This document shows positions 12,344 to 21,864 of a DNA stretch of 63,577 bases, piece by piece (position 1 is the stretch's first letter; each line of letters starts with the position of its first letter). The notes under the pieces are model-generated. The model did no database searches. It saw only the letters and a list, made by a program, of their open reading frames with translations, and was not told the DNA's origin. Origin of the DNA: Gammaproteobacteria bacterium (GTDB lineage: Bacteria; Pseudomonadota; Gammaproteobacteria; Steroidobacterales; PWYM01). Both the position numbers and the translations under genes were made by a program. The DNA is taken from assembly GCA_007693855.1 (NCBI GenBank), contig RECU01000062.1, positions 1 to 63,577 on the forward strand, written 5' to 3'.

Positions 12344-13798
12344 TCATCGGCCTCCGAGCGTCGCCGCGGCCGCCTGGGCATAGACCAGCAGCGCCTGCGG
12401 ATAGAGGCTGATCCACACCGTCACCCCCGCCAGGCCGACAGTTGCCGCCCAGGCCGGTCCAAGCCGGGTGTTCACCGGCGGTTGCCAGTCCGGGTCAGGG
12501 TGGCGTTTCCAGAACGCCTCCATCCAGATCTTCATCATCGAATACAGCGTCAGCACACTCACCACCAGCGCCACCACGGTCCAGACCACCCGCCCCTGGC
12601 CGATCGCCTCCTCGAGCAGCAGCAGCTTCGCCCAGAACCCGGACAACGGCGGAATCCCCACCAGCGACAGCGCCGGGATCAGCAGCAGCAGCGTCATCCA
12701 CGGCCGCGCCACGTACAGCCCGCCGATCCGCCGGAGGTCGTAACTGCCCGTGAGCCGCCAGATGATTGCCGCAATCAGAAACAGGTTGGCTTTCACAATG
12801 ATGTGGTGGAGCGTATAGAACAACGTGGCCGCATAGCCCGCCGCACTGGCCAGGGCGATGCCCAACAGGATATAGCCCACCTGGCTGATGATGTGAAAGG
12901 CGAGAATGCGGCGCATGTCCCAGTGGTAGGCGGCGCCAAGCACCCCGAACAGCATGGTCGCCGCGGCCACCCAGCCGAGCAGTTCATGGAGCACCCCGGG
13001 CGCGGGGGAAAACACGTCGCCCAGGGTCCGCAGCACCGCATAGATGCCGACCTTGGTCAGCAGTCCGGCCACCAGGGCGAGCACCGGGGCCGGCAAGGTG
13101 TGATAGCTCGCCGGCAACCAGGCGTACACCGGAAAGGCGCCGGCCTTGACGAGGAAGGCCAGGGTCAGCAGCGTCAGCACCGCCAGCCACAGACCCGGGG
13201 CGACGGCCGGCGCCGCGGCCGCCAGGGCGGCGAAATTCAGATGCCCTGTCACCCCATACACCGCGGCCACCGCGAACAGCAGCAGCAGGGTGCCAAGCAG
13301 GTTGAGCGCAAGGTACTTGAAGCTCGCATCCAGCTGATCCACCCGCCCGCCGATGGCCAGCAGGCCGAGCGCGCAGATGAGCATGACTTCGAACCAGACG
13401 TAGAGATTGAACAGATCGCCGGTGACGAAGGCCCCGCCTGCGCCGGCCAGCACCCCGAACAGCAGTGGCAGCAGCAGCGGATGGCCGTTGCCCACGTCGG
13501 CATCGCTGGCCAGAAACACGATGGCCGCGGCGCCCATCAAGGCCGTGATGACCACCAGCGCCGCGGCAGTGCGATCGACCACGAACTCGATGGCCATGGG
13601 CGCTGGCCAGCCACCAAAGGCCACCACCAGGGTCTCCCCGGTGAGCACCTGCGCCAGCAGGGCCAGCGCGCAGGCCAGCAGTACCAGGATGCCCACCACC
13701 GCCACCGCCTGCTGCAGCGCCGGACGGCTGCGCACCACTGTGACCAGGGCGGCGGCCGCCAGCGGTACGATGGCCGGGGCGGTTGCCAGCGCGCTCAC
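12344..13798 (-). CDS. mrpD: Na+/H+ antiporter subunit D (MrpD/MnhD)
   Basis: A 484-residue, strongly hydrophobic proton-translocating subunit related to the NuoL/M/N antiporter-like subunits of complex I. The family core is visible: FNLYVWFEVMLICALGLL, LVKAGAFPVYAWLP, LLTKVGIYAVLRTLG and HIISQVGYILLGI, with the conserved charged residues (Glu in WFEVML, Lys in LVKAG and LLTKVG). It sits in the standard A-B-C-D-E-F-G order, overlapping mrpC by four bases and one base ahead of mrpE. Confidence 0.94.
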   Translation of the reverse strand: MSALATAPAIVPLAAAALVTVVRSRPALQQAVAVVGILVLLACALALLAQVLTGETLVVAFGGWPAPMAIEFVVDRTAAALVVITALMGAAAIVFLASDADVGNGHPLLLPLLFGVLAGAGGAFVTGDLFNLYVWFEVMLICALGLLAIGGRVDQLDASFKYLALNLLGTLLLLFAVAAVYGVTGHLNFAALAAAAPAVAPGLWLAVLTLLTLAFLVKAGAFPVYAWLPASYHTLPAPVLALVAGLLTKVGIYAVLRTLGDVFSPAPGVLHELLGWVAAATMLFGVLGAAYHWDMRRILAFHIISQVGYILLGIALASAAGYAATLFYTLHHIIVKANLFLIAAIIWRLTGSYDLRRIGGLYVARPWMTLLLLIPALSLVGIPPLSGFWAKLLLLEEAIGQGRVVWTVVALVVSVLTLYSMMKIWMEAFWKRHPDPDWQPPVNTRLGPAWAATVGLAGVTVWISLYPQALLVYAQAAAATLGGR

Positions 13799-14214
13799 GG
13801 CCGGCCCTCCGGCGGCCAGTCCGGCGCGTGCGCCGGGTCTGTCTGCGGCGGTTTGACCTCGTCCCCGGGCACCGGCTCGGCCGCGCGCAGCTCGAGTGCG
13901 TCATCGGTGCCGGCATCACGGATCAACCCCAGCACCAGCGCCAGCGAGAAACACACCAGCGCAAAGCCGATGACGATGGCGGTGAGCACCAGTGCCTGGG
14001 GCAGCGGATTGCTGGCCCCCACCAGCAGCTGCTCGCCCTTGGGGACTACCGCCGGCAGTCCGGCGCCGAGGCGCCCACTCGCCAGCAGGGCGAGGTTCAC
14101 TCCAGCTCCGACCACGGCAAGCCCCAGGGCGACACGGAACACATCCCGCGAGAGGCAGAGGTAGACTCCCGAGGCCAGAGTGATCCAGACCGCTGCAGCG
14201 ACCGCCCAGATCAT
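13795..14214 (-). CDS. mrpC: Na+/H+ antiporter subunit C (MrpC/MnhC)
   Basis: A 139-residue NuoK-like subunit of the Mrp antiporter with three helices. The recognisable segments are [20 protein letters not shown] and the region [17 protein letters not shown], diagnostic for MrpC. After the last helix it carries a hydrophilic, acidic, Pro-rich tail of about 40 residues. It overlaps mrpB and mrpD by four bases each. Confidence 0.93.
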   Translation of the reverse strand: MIWAVAAAVWITLASGVYLCLSRDVFRVALGLAVVGAGVNLALLASGRLGAGLPAVVPKGEQLLVGASNPLPQALVLTAIVIGFALVCFSLALVLGLIRDAGTDDALELRAAEPVPGDEVKPPQTDPAHAPDWPPEGRP

Positions 14215-14660
14215 GGCGCACCGCCTGGCTGGTCGCGCTCATCCACCGCCAGCAGCGCCAGGGCGTACCCCGCCAACGCACCCCAGACGGCGAGATACAC
14301 GCCGATGTCGAACAGCAGCACGGTCGACAGCTTGAGCTCCGCCGGACCGAGCGCCAGGGTCCACCAGAGGTGCGTCAGGTAAGCGCCGCCGCCCAGCAGG
14401 CCCGGCACGCCCGAGAGGGCCGCGAGCAGCAGCCCGATCACGGCGGGCCAGAGCGCATCGCCCAGCGGCAAGCGTGCACGCGCCGCCGCCGTGCCATGGG
14501 CCACTGCCCAGAGAATCGTCGCGCTGACCGCCATCAGCCCGCCGATGAAGCCGCCGCCCGGTTCATCATGTCCGCGCAGCAGCACCCAGACCGACGCCAG
14601 CAGGATGACCAGGTACAGCGGCCGCGCCACCACCGCCAGGATCACGATCCGCGAGGTCAT
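14211..14660 (-). CDS. mrpB: Na+/H+ antiporter subunit B (MrpB/MnhB)
   Basis: A 149-residue subunit B of the Mrp antiporter with four hydrophobic segments. The diagnostic stretch [16 protein letters not shown] is present near residue 30, followed by further membrane helices. It overlaps mrpA and mrpC by four bases each, so the whole set is tightly coupled. Confidence 0.93.
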   Translation of the reverse strand: MTSRIVILAVVARPLYLVILLASVWVLLRGHDEPGGGFIGGLMAVSATILWAVAHGTAAARARLPLGDALWPAVIGLLLAALSGVPGLLGGGAYLTHLWWTLALGPAELKLSTVLLFDIGVYLAVWGALAGYALALLAVDERDQPGGAP

Positions 14661-16945
14661 GTGCCAACGCCCGGGCGACGCGCCCGCGCCCGGCGGCGCC
14701 AGGCCTGCAAGATCGGCAGGGCCGCCAGCAGCGACAGCACCACCACCGCCACCTCACCCAGGGTGTCCAGCGCCCGGAAATCCACCAGGATGACGTTGAC
14801 CACGTTGCGCCCATAGGCGCCCGGGACGCTCTGCTCGCCGAAGAACGCCGAGAGCACGGGATCGAAGGGCGTGGCATACACCGCCAGCAGCAGTGCGGTC
14901 AGGACGCTGGCGACCAGCAGCGACAGCAGCAGCGCACCCGGACGCCAGGCGGGCTCCGGCACCGCCCGATCGAGCCCCATGCGCCGGAGCTTGAGCAGCA
15001 CCGCTGCCGCGACGATGACGAACACCGTTTCCATGGTGAACTGGGTATAGGCCACGTCCGGCGCACCCAGAAACAGGAACATCACGGCGCTGCCGTAGCC
15101 AATCAGGCCGACGGACAGCAGGACCACCAGTCGATCGCGCATCAGACAGGCGAACACCGCCCCCAGCACGATGAGGCCGGCCGCCCCGGCCACCCCGGGG
15201 GACGGCACAGCACGCGCAGGCCACGTCCATTCAGCGCTGCCGAGCCACAACATCACGCCCAGGGCGAGCACCACACTCGCCAGCACCCAGGCCACGTACG
15301 CCGGCAGACTGCCCGTCTGCATCCTGCGGGTGGTCCACGCGGCCACCCGCGGGATCCACTCCAGCGAGCGCTCGTACACGGAACTCATGCCGATGCGTCC
15401 GGTGCGCACGGCCAGCCACTCGAGGCCCCGGTGGCAGCGGTCCCAGAGCAGGAAGACCGCCACCCCGAACATCAGGCCAAGCAGCAGCGAGCCCAGATCG
15501 GGCTGTGGATCCAGCGGCGCAGGCACGGCATTCCCGGCGCCGGCAGGACTCATCGCCGCCGCCGCCGCCGCCAGCAGATCCTGCGCCAGCAACGGATAGA
15601 CACCCAGCACCACGCCCACCAGGCCAAGCAGCAACGGCGGCAGCACAAGCGCGGCACCGCCTTCGTGAGCCTCCCGCACGCCTCCAGGGGGTACCCGGAG
15701 CCAGAACACCCGCACGGCCGTGATACCCGCCACCGCCACCGCGATGGTGCCGAACACGGTGTTGGCCATGCGGGCGAAGGTGAATACCTCCCCAAGGCCT
15801 TTCGCCTCACTGATCACGTCCTTGGCGACGAACCCGAACGACAGGGGCAGCCCGGCCAGCGAGGCCGCCGCCAGCAATGCCGCCGCCGCCGTCCAGGGCA
15901 TCTGCCGGCGCAGCCCCCCCAGGCGATCGATCAGCCGGGTACCGGCGCCGTGATCGATATTGCCGGCGACGAAGAACAGCGGCGCCTTGTACAGCGCGTG
16001 GGCCAGCAGCAGCGCGCCCACCGCCAGCGAGGCACTCTCGCCGCGCAGGCCCACCAGCACGACCAGCGTCCCCAGCGTGGCCACCGTGGACCAGGCCAGG
16101 ATGCGCTTGAGGTCGCGCTCGCGCAGGGCCAGCACCATGCCCCAGGCCGCGGTGACCGAGCCTACGCCTTTCAGCAGCCACACCCACAACGGCCACTCGC
16201 CAAAGGCCGGATCGAGCCGCGCCAGCAGGTAGACCCCCAGCTTCACCATGGTGGCCGAGTGCAGGTAGGCCGAGACCGGCGTGGGCGCCGCCATCGCGTT
16301 GGGCAGCCAGAAATGAAACGGAAACTGCGCGCTCTTGGTGAACGCGCCGATCAGCACCAGCCCCATGGCGAGGGTCAGCGCCGGCGTGGGCGCCATGGCC
16401 GGCACGGCGACGATGATTTCCGACAGACGGTAGCTGCCGACGGCCTGGCCGAGCACGATGAACCCCGCCAGCAGAATCAGGCCACCGGTGCCGGTGACCA
16501 ACAGGGACTGCTGAGCGGACTTCCGGCTCTCACGACGCTCGTGGTAGAAGCCCACCAGCAGGAACGACAGCAGGCTGGTGCCCTCCCAGAAGACAAACAG
16601 CACCAGCACGTGATCGGCGGTGACGCAACCGATCATCGCGACCATGAACAGCGAAAGCAGCAGGTAGGCGCGTTTCTGGTCGGGGTGGCCCGAGAGGTAG
16701 CCGCCGGCGTAGACGAAGACCGCGACCCCGACACCGGTGATCATCAGCAGCATCAGGGCGGAGAGCCCATCGATCCGGAAGGCCAGCTCGATATCGAGCG
16801 CCGGAATCCAGTCCCAGCCGAAATCAAACGGCAGCGTCTGCGTGCCCAGCACCCACAGCACCGCGACCAGAGCCGTCAGCGGGGCCAGGGTGAACAGCGT
16901 CCGTCCAGCAACGCTCATCGCGGGTGTCGGTGGGGTGACCGTCAT
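14657..16945 (-). CDS. mrpA: Na+/H+ antiporter subunit A (MrpA/MnhA)
   Basis: The large MrpA subunit, about 762 residues, with an N-terminal NuoL-like antiporter domain ([62 protein letters not shown]) and the C-terminal domain found in full-length MrpA, including [23 protein letters not shown]. With the six downstream genes it forms a complete seven-subunit system that exports Na+ against H+ and supports growth at high salt or alkaline pH. The frame extends to 17002; I chose the ATG at 16945, with another possible ATG at 16918; ribosome-binding sites are weak at all of them. Promoter presumed in the 186-base gap to the divergent carrier gene. Confidence 0.92.
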   Translation of the reverse strand: MTVTPPTPAMSVAGRTLFTLAPLTALVAVLWVLGTQTLPFDFGWDWIPALDIELAFRIDGLSALMLLMITGVGVAVFVYAGGYLSGHPDQKRAYLLLSLFMVAMIGCVTADHVLVLFVFWEGTSLLSFLLVGFYHERRESRKSAQQSLLVTGTGGLILLAGFIVLGQAVGSYRLSEIIVAVPAMAPTPALTLAMGLVLIGAFTKSAQFPFHFWLPNAMAAPTPVSAYLHSATMVKLGVYLLARLDPAFGEWPLWVWLLKGVGSVTAAWGMVLALRERDLKRILAWSTVATLGTLVVLVGLRGESASLAVGALLLAHALYKAPLFFVAGNIDHGAGTRLIDRLGGLRRQMPWTAAAALLAAASLAGLPLSFGFVAKDVISEAKGLGEVFTFARMANTVFGTIAVAVAGITAVRVFWLRVPPGGVREAHEGGAALVLPPLLLGLVGVVLGVYPLLAQDLLAAAAAAMSPAGAGNAVPAPLDPQPDLGSLLLGLMFGVAVFLLWDRCHRGLEWLAVRTGRIGMSSVYERSLEWIPRVAAWTTRRMQTGSLPAYVAWVLASVVLALGVMLWLGSAEWTWPARAVPSPGVAGAAGLIVLGAVFACLMRDRLVVLLSVGLIGYGSAVMFLFLGAPDVAYTQFTMETVFVIVAAAVLLKLRRMGLDRAVPEPAWRPGALLLSLLVASVLTALLLAVYATPFDPVLSAFFGEQSVPGAYGRNVVNVILVDFRALDTLGEVAVVVLSLLAALPILQAWRRRARARRPGVGT

Positions 16946-17131
16946 ATCGCCTGCGCACAGCCCTCGATACACCTGGGAAACCGGGGTGCCCGGCGCGCGC
17001 AACCACCACCGGGCGGCGCCTATTGTAGCGATACCGCCGGCCCGCGCTCAGGTGATGGCGACGCAGCGCGGCAGTCGGTAGCATCGGGGTTCGCGGACTG
17101 ACGCAGTTCCTCACGGGACGAGGTGGCGGGA

Positions 17132-18445
17132 ATGACTCTACGGATGCGGCTGGAACGGCTGGCCAATGTGCAGCGGGGCGAAGTGCCGGGGCTGCTCGCC
17201 TCCATGGCGTTTTTCTTCTGTGTGCTCTCGGCCCTGATGGTGATCCGTCCGGCGCGTGAGGCGCTCGGGGTGCAGAGTGGCCTGGATACCGTCAGGCTGC
17301 TGTTCATCGGCACGGCGGTCGTCACCCTCGCGGTGAACCCGGTGTTCGGCTTCCTGGTGGCGCGCTTCCGGCGCCTGCGCTTCATCTCGGCGACCTATCT
17401 GTTTTTCGCCGCGAGTCTGCTGGTGTTCTGGGCGCTGCTGCAGTTCGCGCCGCAGGCCACCGGGGAGATCTCGGGGCGGGTCTTCTACGTCTGGTTCAGC
17501 GTGTTCAACCTGTTCAGCACCATGGTGTTCTGGGCGCTGATGGTCGATCGTTTCTCGCTGGAGCAATCCAAGCGGCTGTTCGGGATTGTCGCGGTCGGCG
17601 GTACGCTGGGGGCCATCTTCGGGCCCTGGTTCGCCTGGAACTTCGTCGACGTCGTTGGCACGGCAAACCTGATACTCATTGCCGTGGGCTTTCTGGTGCT
17701 GGCGGTGGGCATGGCCACCGTGGTCGCCCGGCTGCAGCCGGAAAGTCTCTCCGAGGTGAATGCCAGCGATCCTGATGCCCCGCCGGTGGTGCGGGAAGCA
17801 GAGGTCATCGGTGGCAGCGCCTGGGAGGGCTTCCGCGCCGTCGTGCGTTCACCCTACCTGCTGGGCATCTGCGGGTTCGTGCTCATCATGGCCATCATGG
17901 CCACCTTCATCTACTTCACGCGCCTGCAGGTCGTGGCCGACATGGCCCAGGACATGGACCGCCGCACCGGCCTGTTCGCGCAGATCGATTTCTGGACCCA
18001 GGTGACCACCCTCGCCCTGCAGCTCTCCATCACCGGCCACATCATGCGCCGGCTGGGCGTGGGCGTGGCCCTGGTGCTGCTGCCGCTGACCGTCAGCCTG
18101 GGCTTCATCGGCCTGGCGATCAGTGGCACGTTCACCGCACTCATCCTCCTCGAGGCCGCGTATCGTGCCGTGCAGCGCGGCATCACCAGGCCAGCCCGCG
18201 AGACGCTGTTCACGGTGGTCGGACGGGAGGACAAGTACAAGTCCAAGGCGGTGGTCGATACCTTCGTCTATCGGACGGGCGATGTGGTGGGCGCCTGGAC
18301 GGAAGGCCTGCTCGGGCGCCTGGGCGGCGGCCTCACCGCGCTGACGTTCGCCATCCTGCCGCTCGCGGCCGCCTGGGCCGTGCTCGGACTCTGGCTGGCC
18401 CGGCAACAGGCCAGGCGAAAACCGGCGGCGGCCCGAACGCGCTGA
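17132..18445 (+). CDS. NTP/NDP exchange transporter-like MFS membrane protein
   Basis: A 437-residue membrane protein with about twelve helices resembling the ATP/ADP-translocase-like group of free-living bacteria. Characteristic pieces are an N-terminal cytoplasmic segment, then FFFCVLSALMVIRPAREALGV, and VNPVFGFLVARFRRLRFI after helix 2. Classical nucleotide exchangers occur in plastids and obligate intracellular bacteria; homologues in free-living Proteobacteria have no settled substrate. GTG at 17123 in the same frame is an alternative start. Divergent from the mrp operon and convergent with the racemase-family gene, so it is monocistronic. Confidence 0.78.
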   Translation: MTLRMRLERLANVQRGEVPGLLASMAFFFCVLSALMVIRPAREALGVQSGLDTVRLLFIGTAVVTLAVNPVFGFLVARFRRLRFISATYLFFAASLLVFWALLQFAPQATGEISGRVFYVWFSVFNLFSTMVFWALMVDRFSLEQSKRLFGIVAVGGTLGAIFGPWFAWNFVDVVGTANLILIAVGFLVLAVGMATVVARLQPESLSEVNASDPDAPPVVREAEVIGGSAWEGFRAVVRSPYLLGICGFVLIMAIMATFIYFTRLQVVADMAQDMDRRTGLFAQIDFWTQVTTLALQLSITGHIMRRLGVGVALVLLPLTVSLGFIGLAISGTFTALILLEAAYRAVQRGITRPARETLFTVVGREDKYKSKAVVDTFVYRTGDVVGAWTEGLLGRLGGGLTALTFAILPLAAAWAVLGLWLARQQARRKPAAARTR

Positions 18446-18454
18446 GCCCTGGCC

Positions 18455-19237
18455 TCAGCCCGTCGCCGCGCCGGCACGCGCCAGGCGCTCGCGCACACCG
18501 GCCGGATCCAGCGCCAGATCGAGCGTCCGAAGGGCGGCATCGGCCAGACACCAGTTCGACGAGAGCACCGGGCAGTTGGTGAAGTCATCGTGGTCCAGCA
18601 CCAGGGACAGCCCGGGCATGCCGGTGCCGGACAGCAACACGGCATCGACCCCCGCGGGGGCCTGCGCACGCAGCGCCTCGCGCGCGACCTCGCTGGTCAG
18701 TTCGTAGATGCTGCGGGTGTCCGTGCTCTGCGTGACGATACGGCCGGATGCGGCGACCTCGTAGCCCAGCCCCTGCCAGTACCGCAACCCGGCCTCGAGC
18801 AGAAACTCCGGGTAGGGTGCGAATACCGCCAGGCGCCGGACGCCCCTGGCCTGCAGCGCCGCATGAATTGCCTGGGTCGCGGAAATCACCGGACACCCGA
18901 AGCGCGCGCTCTGCGTCGCCAGGATGGCGTGCTCGCGTTGCCGGCCCACCAGATAGGCCGAGCCGGTGCAGGCGAACGCCACGACATCGGGCCGCAGGGT
19001 GTCGAAGGTGTCCAGGCACTGTTCGAGCTGCTCGATGTAATCCACCAGGCGCTGGCGGGGCGACTTCGCCCGGCTGGTGGAACGCGCGGCGAGCATCGCC
19101 ACGCCATCGGGAAGCAGGGTGCGGAACTCGGCTTCCACGGTCGGATTGGCCTGGGGCGTAAGGACACCGACCCGGCCGAGCTTGCCGTAGTCTCGTTCCG
19201 GGTAGCGGGGCTGGCCCGCTGGGCTGGCGGCGGTCAT
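18455..19237 (-). CDS. Asp/Glu racemase / maleate isomerase superfamily protein, single-Cys variant
   Basis: A 260-residue protein of the superfamily that includes aspartate and glutamate racemases, maleate cis-trans isomerase, hydantoin racemase and arylmalonate decarboxylase. The N-terminus GRVGVLTPQANPTVEAEF matches the maleate-isomerase branch. The first catalytic cysteine is present as Cys90 (AFACTGSAY). At the second catalytic site, where relatives carry Cys, the sequence reads LLSGTGMP (residues 202-208) and has none. It follows the FAD monooxygenase gene by 10 bases with a clear GAGGAG site, so the two form an operon. Monooxygenase plus maleate-isomerase-like enzyme suggests a ring-cleavage or dicarboxylic intermediate, as inference. 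Confidence 0.8.
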   Translation of the reverse strand: MTAASPAGQPRYPERDYGKLGRVGVLTPQANPTVEAEFRTLLPDGVAMLAARSTSRAKSPRQRLVDYIEQLEQCLDTFDTLRPDVVAFACTGSAYLVGRQREHAILATQSARFGCPVISATQAIHAALQARGVRRLAVFAPYPEFLLEAGLRYWQGLGYEVAASGRIVTQSTDTRSIYELTSEVAREALRAQAPAGVDAVLLSGTGMPGLSLVLDHDDFTNCPVLSSNWCLADAALRTLDLALDPAGVRERLARAGAATG

Positions 19238-19247
19238 GGGCGTCTCC

Positions 19248-20453
19248 TCACTGGATCTGTGCGGCCTTGCGAAGGCCGGTAATCATCGACGAGCGCAACA
19301 GGTACTCGCGGTGGCGGACCGGATCAGCCACCGTGGCCTGGAGCTCGCGCAGCGTGCGCAGGCGCTCGTCCTCGTCAGGCTCCAGCATGCGGGTGCGGTT
19401 GCGATGCGCCTGACCGAGAATCTCCTCCTTGGCGATGGGTTGGCGCTGACGGCTGTAAAGGTCCAGCAGGGCATCGCTTTCGCCGGCGTAGACCCGCGGC
19501 AGCTTCTCGGTCAGGTTGAACGCATCATGCACGCCGCAGTTCATCCCCATGCCACCACTGGGGCTGTTGATGTGCGCGGCGTCCCCCGCCAGCAGGATGC
19601 GGCCGATACGATAGTGTTCGACGATGCGCTGGTGGATCCGATAGGGGCGGATTTCCAGAATCTCGAAGTCGGGCTGTGAGGGCACGATGCGCCGCAGCTT
19701 CGCCTGGATGCGCTCGGGCTCCAGCGCCTGCTCCGGCGTCTCGTCGGCGGCGGCATAGACGCTGCATCGCCAGAGCTCCGGCAGCCGCAGCAGGCTGAAC
19801 GTGCCGCCCTTGATCCACACGTAGTTCACGCGGGAAAGCTCCGGGAGATGGTCCTCGAAGGGGAAGTGGGTCGTGACCAGGATGGTGGTTTCCGGATAGG
19901 TGAGACCCTCGAATGGCAGGTCGAGCAGGGTTCTCACGGTGCTGCGGGCGCCATCGGCGGCCACCAGCCAGCGGCCGCGGATCTCGCTGAGCACGCCATC
20001 GGCATCGCGGCAGGACACCCGCACGCCCTGCTCGTCCTGGTCGATCGTCTCCACCACCGAGCCGAGCCTGATCTCGATCGCGTCGAGCTCCCGGGCCTGC
20101 GCCATCGCAAGTTCGCACAGCCGCCACTGCTCGCACTGCAACCTGAACGGATAGCGCGTGTCATCCGCGATCACCGCCAGATCGAACAGCGCTTTCTCAT
20201 GCGTCTCGTGCTTGCGCACCTGCCAGGTCGGCACCTCCAGCCCCTGGGCCACCAGCGGTGCAGTCAGCCCGAGCTCGTCGAGCATTTCCAGCGTGGGCGG
20301 ATGGAACGTGCTGGCACGCAGATCGTGCGCCAAGGCCGGCTCGCGCTCGACCAGCGTGACCGGAATGCCCGCGCGGGCAAGCCGCAGTGCGGTGACCAGA
20401 CCGACGGGCCCCGCCCCGATGACGATGACCTGATCCCTGGCGCGTTCATCCAT
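19248..20453 (-). CDS. FAD-dependent monooxygenase (aromatic hydroxylase family)
   Basis: A 401-residue class A flavoprotein monooxygenase. The three fingerprint motifs are visible: VIGAGPVG near residue 12, the NAD(P)H/FAD-contacting DG motif in VAADGARSTVR, and the GD motif in LLAGDAAHINSPSGGMGMN. The family hydroxylates aromatic or heteroaromatic rings with NAD(P)H and O2 in the cytoplasm. It is shorter than the phenol/TfdB group (about 550-600) and closer in size to p-hydroxybenzoate- or salicylate-type hydroxylases. GGAGGAG precedes the ATG. It is followed by the racemase-family gene. Substrate unknown. Confidence 0.88.
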   Translation of the reverse strand: MDERARDQVIVIGAGPVGLVTALRLARAGIPVTLVEREPALAHDLRASTFHPPTLEMLDELGLTAPLVAQGLEVPTWQVRKHETHEKALFDLAVIADDTRYPFRLQCEQWRLCELAMAQARELDAIEIRLGSVVETIDQDEQGVRVSCRDADGVLSEIRGRWLVAADGARSTVRTLLDLPFEGLTYPETTILVTTHFPFEDHLPELSRVNYVWIKGGTFSLLRLPELWRCSVYAAADETPEQALEPERIQAKLRRIVPSQPDFEILEIRPYRIHQRIVEHYRIGRILLAGDAAHINSPSGGMGMNCGVHDAFNLTEKLPRVYAGESDALLDLYSRQRQPIAKEEILGQAHRNRTRMLEPDEDERLRTLRELQATVADPVRHREYLLRSSMITGLRKAAQIQ

Positions 20454-20627
20454 GCAGCGACTCCTCCATGCACTCTGCTGCGGGGACAGGCGCGACCGCG
20501 CAGCGACAAACCCGCAATGATAGCGCCTCCCGAGTGCACGACCACAGCGCGGAAAACCGAGAGTACGGCGCGCCCCGCTGCCGGCAGCGCTGGGGGCGGC
20601 GACGAGGGCGCGGGCGCTGGTCGCCCT

Positions 20628-20644
20628 GGTAACGGCCCGTTACC
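20628..20644. promoter_or_regulatory. 17-bp inverted repeat just upstream of methyltransferase 1
   Basis: GGTAACGG-C-CCGTTACC: two perfect 8-bp arms around a single base, ending eight bases before the ATG at 20653. It can act as a protein operator; a one-base loop makes an RNA hairpin unlikely. It overlaps the place where a ribosome-binding site should be. No other copy was noticed in the window. Confidence 0.45.
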
Positions 20645-20652
20645 ATTGGGGC

Positions 20653-21834
20653 ATGAGTCAAGACGCTGAACGGCTGCTGGCCGCGGAGCTGGCCCCCGCG
20701 ACCCATGATGAAATGGCCCGTCAGGCGTTTGTCTCAGCGCTGCGGCGTCACGTGATGGTCGATCTCGCCGAAGCGATGCGCGAGCGCTGGGAACAGCAGG
20801 TGGCCCCGCAGTTCGAACGCCGACATGGCCGGCCCGCGGCCGACGGCCATGAGGTACGCCGCGCCATGCGCACGCAGCCGATCTACCGTTTCTGGAGCGT
20901 GCTGCGCTACAACGCCCAGGAGATGACCTGGAACTCGGTGCTGCCACAGATCGAACGCCATTCGCCGGCACTTCGCGAAGCGGCCCAGGCCGCGCGACAG
21001 CGTGACCTGGGTTCACTTCGCCTCGATCCGGAGCTGGCGCTGCCGCGCGAGTACACGGCGCTCGACATTCACCTCATGCCCGGCAACTTCCATGCGGAAG
21101 CCGGCCCCGATGACGTCCGGCAGGGGGCCTTGTATGAGCTTGGCACCGCCGTGTTCGGCGGTGGGCTGAAGCTGCGTCGCCGCGGCGCCGTGGGCCTGTC
21201 AGTGGCGCACTTCCTGCGCCTGGCTTACCCGGATTTCAGGCCGGCGCGGATTCTTGACCTGGGGTGCACCGTCGGGGCCAACACCCTGCCCTATGCGGAG
21301 GTCTATCCGGCAGCCTCGGTGCATGGTATCGATCTGAGCGCCCCGCAGCTGCGCTTCGCCCTGGCCCGCGCGCAGGCGAGCGGCCATGCCGTCCACTTCT
21401 CGCAGCAGAATGCCGAGCAGACCGATTTTCCCGACGGCCACTTCGATCTGATCGTCTCCAGTTTCTTCCTCCACGAACTGCCCACCGCGAGCACCCGCCG
21501 GGTCCTGCGCGAAGCCCGGCGGCTGCTCGCCCCCGGTGGGCTGATGCTGCACATGGAGTTGCCGCCTGCCGCGGCAGTCGATCCCTACTACAACTTTTTC
21601 CTGGACTGGGATGCTTACCACAACAACGAACCCCACTACGCCGAGTTCCGGCGTCAGGACTTCTTCAGCCTCTGTGAGCAGGCGGGTTTCGCGCGCGCGC
21701 GCTGCATACAGCGGCGAATTGGCAACTGGACGGCGACCGACCCCGAGACCTTCGCCGCCATCGCCCGCGGCGAACGCGAGGCACCTGCCCATGGCAACGG
21801 CGCCAGCTGGTTCGTGTTCGGCGCCTGGAACTGA
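20653..21834 (+). CDS. SAM-dependent methyltransferase of a five-member paralogous family (member 1)
   Basis: A 393-residue protein: an N-terminal helical module of about 135 residues, a short conserved hinge, and a C-terminal class I Rossmann methyltransferase domain. Family landmarks: Trp81 followed by QEM at 89-91; the hinge His140-x2-Pro-Gly with Tyr161-Glu; motif I LDLGCTVG at 201-208; acidic end of strand 2 in GIDLS; post-motif His-Glu in FLHELP; and an AsnAsnGluPro motif near the end. All five relatives in this window keep these at nearly constant spacing. The class I domain predicts methyl transfer from S-adenosylmethionine; the acceptor is unknown. The downstream membrane-protein gene starts 30 bases later. 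Preceded by a 17-bp palindrome. Confidence 0.85.
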   Translation: MSQDAERLLAAELAPATHDEMARQAFVSALRRHVMVDLAEAMRERWEQQVAPQFERRHGRPAADGHEVRRAMRTQPIYRFWSVLRYNAQEMTWNSVLPQIERHSPALREAAQAARQRDLGSLRLDPELALPREYTALDIHLMPGNFHAEAGPDDVRQGALYELGTAVFGGGLKLRRRGAVGLSVAHFLRLAYPDFRPARILDLGCTVGANTLPYAEVYPAASVHGIDLSAPQLRFALARAQASGHAVHFSQQNAEQTDFPDGHFDLIVSSFFLHELPTASTRRVLREARRLLAPGGLMLHMELPPAAAVDPYYNFFLDWDAYHNNEPHYAEFRRQDFFSLCEQAGFARARCIQRRIGNWTATDPETFAAIARGEREAPAHGNGASWFVFGAWN

Positions 21835-21864
21835 TGCCGCGATCCCGCCCCGGTATCACCGCTG

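Noticed and set aside
11909-14164. A 751-codon open frame on the plus strand
   Set aside because: Antisense to mrpC-mrpF, rich in Gln, Arg and His, with no recognisable domain. A shadow of GC-rich coding DNA.
15431-17101. A 556-codon open frame on the plus strand
   Set aside because: Antisense to mrpA, with low-complexity Gln/Arg/His composition and no domain.
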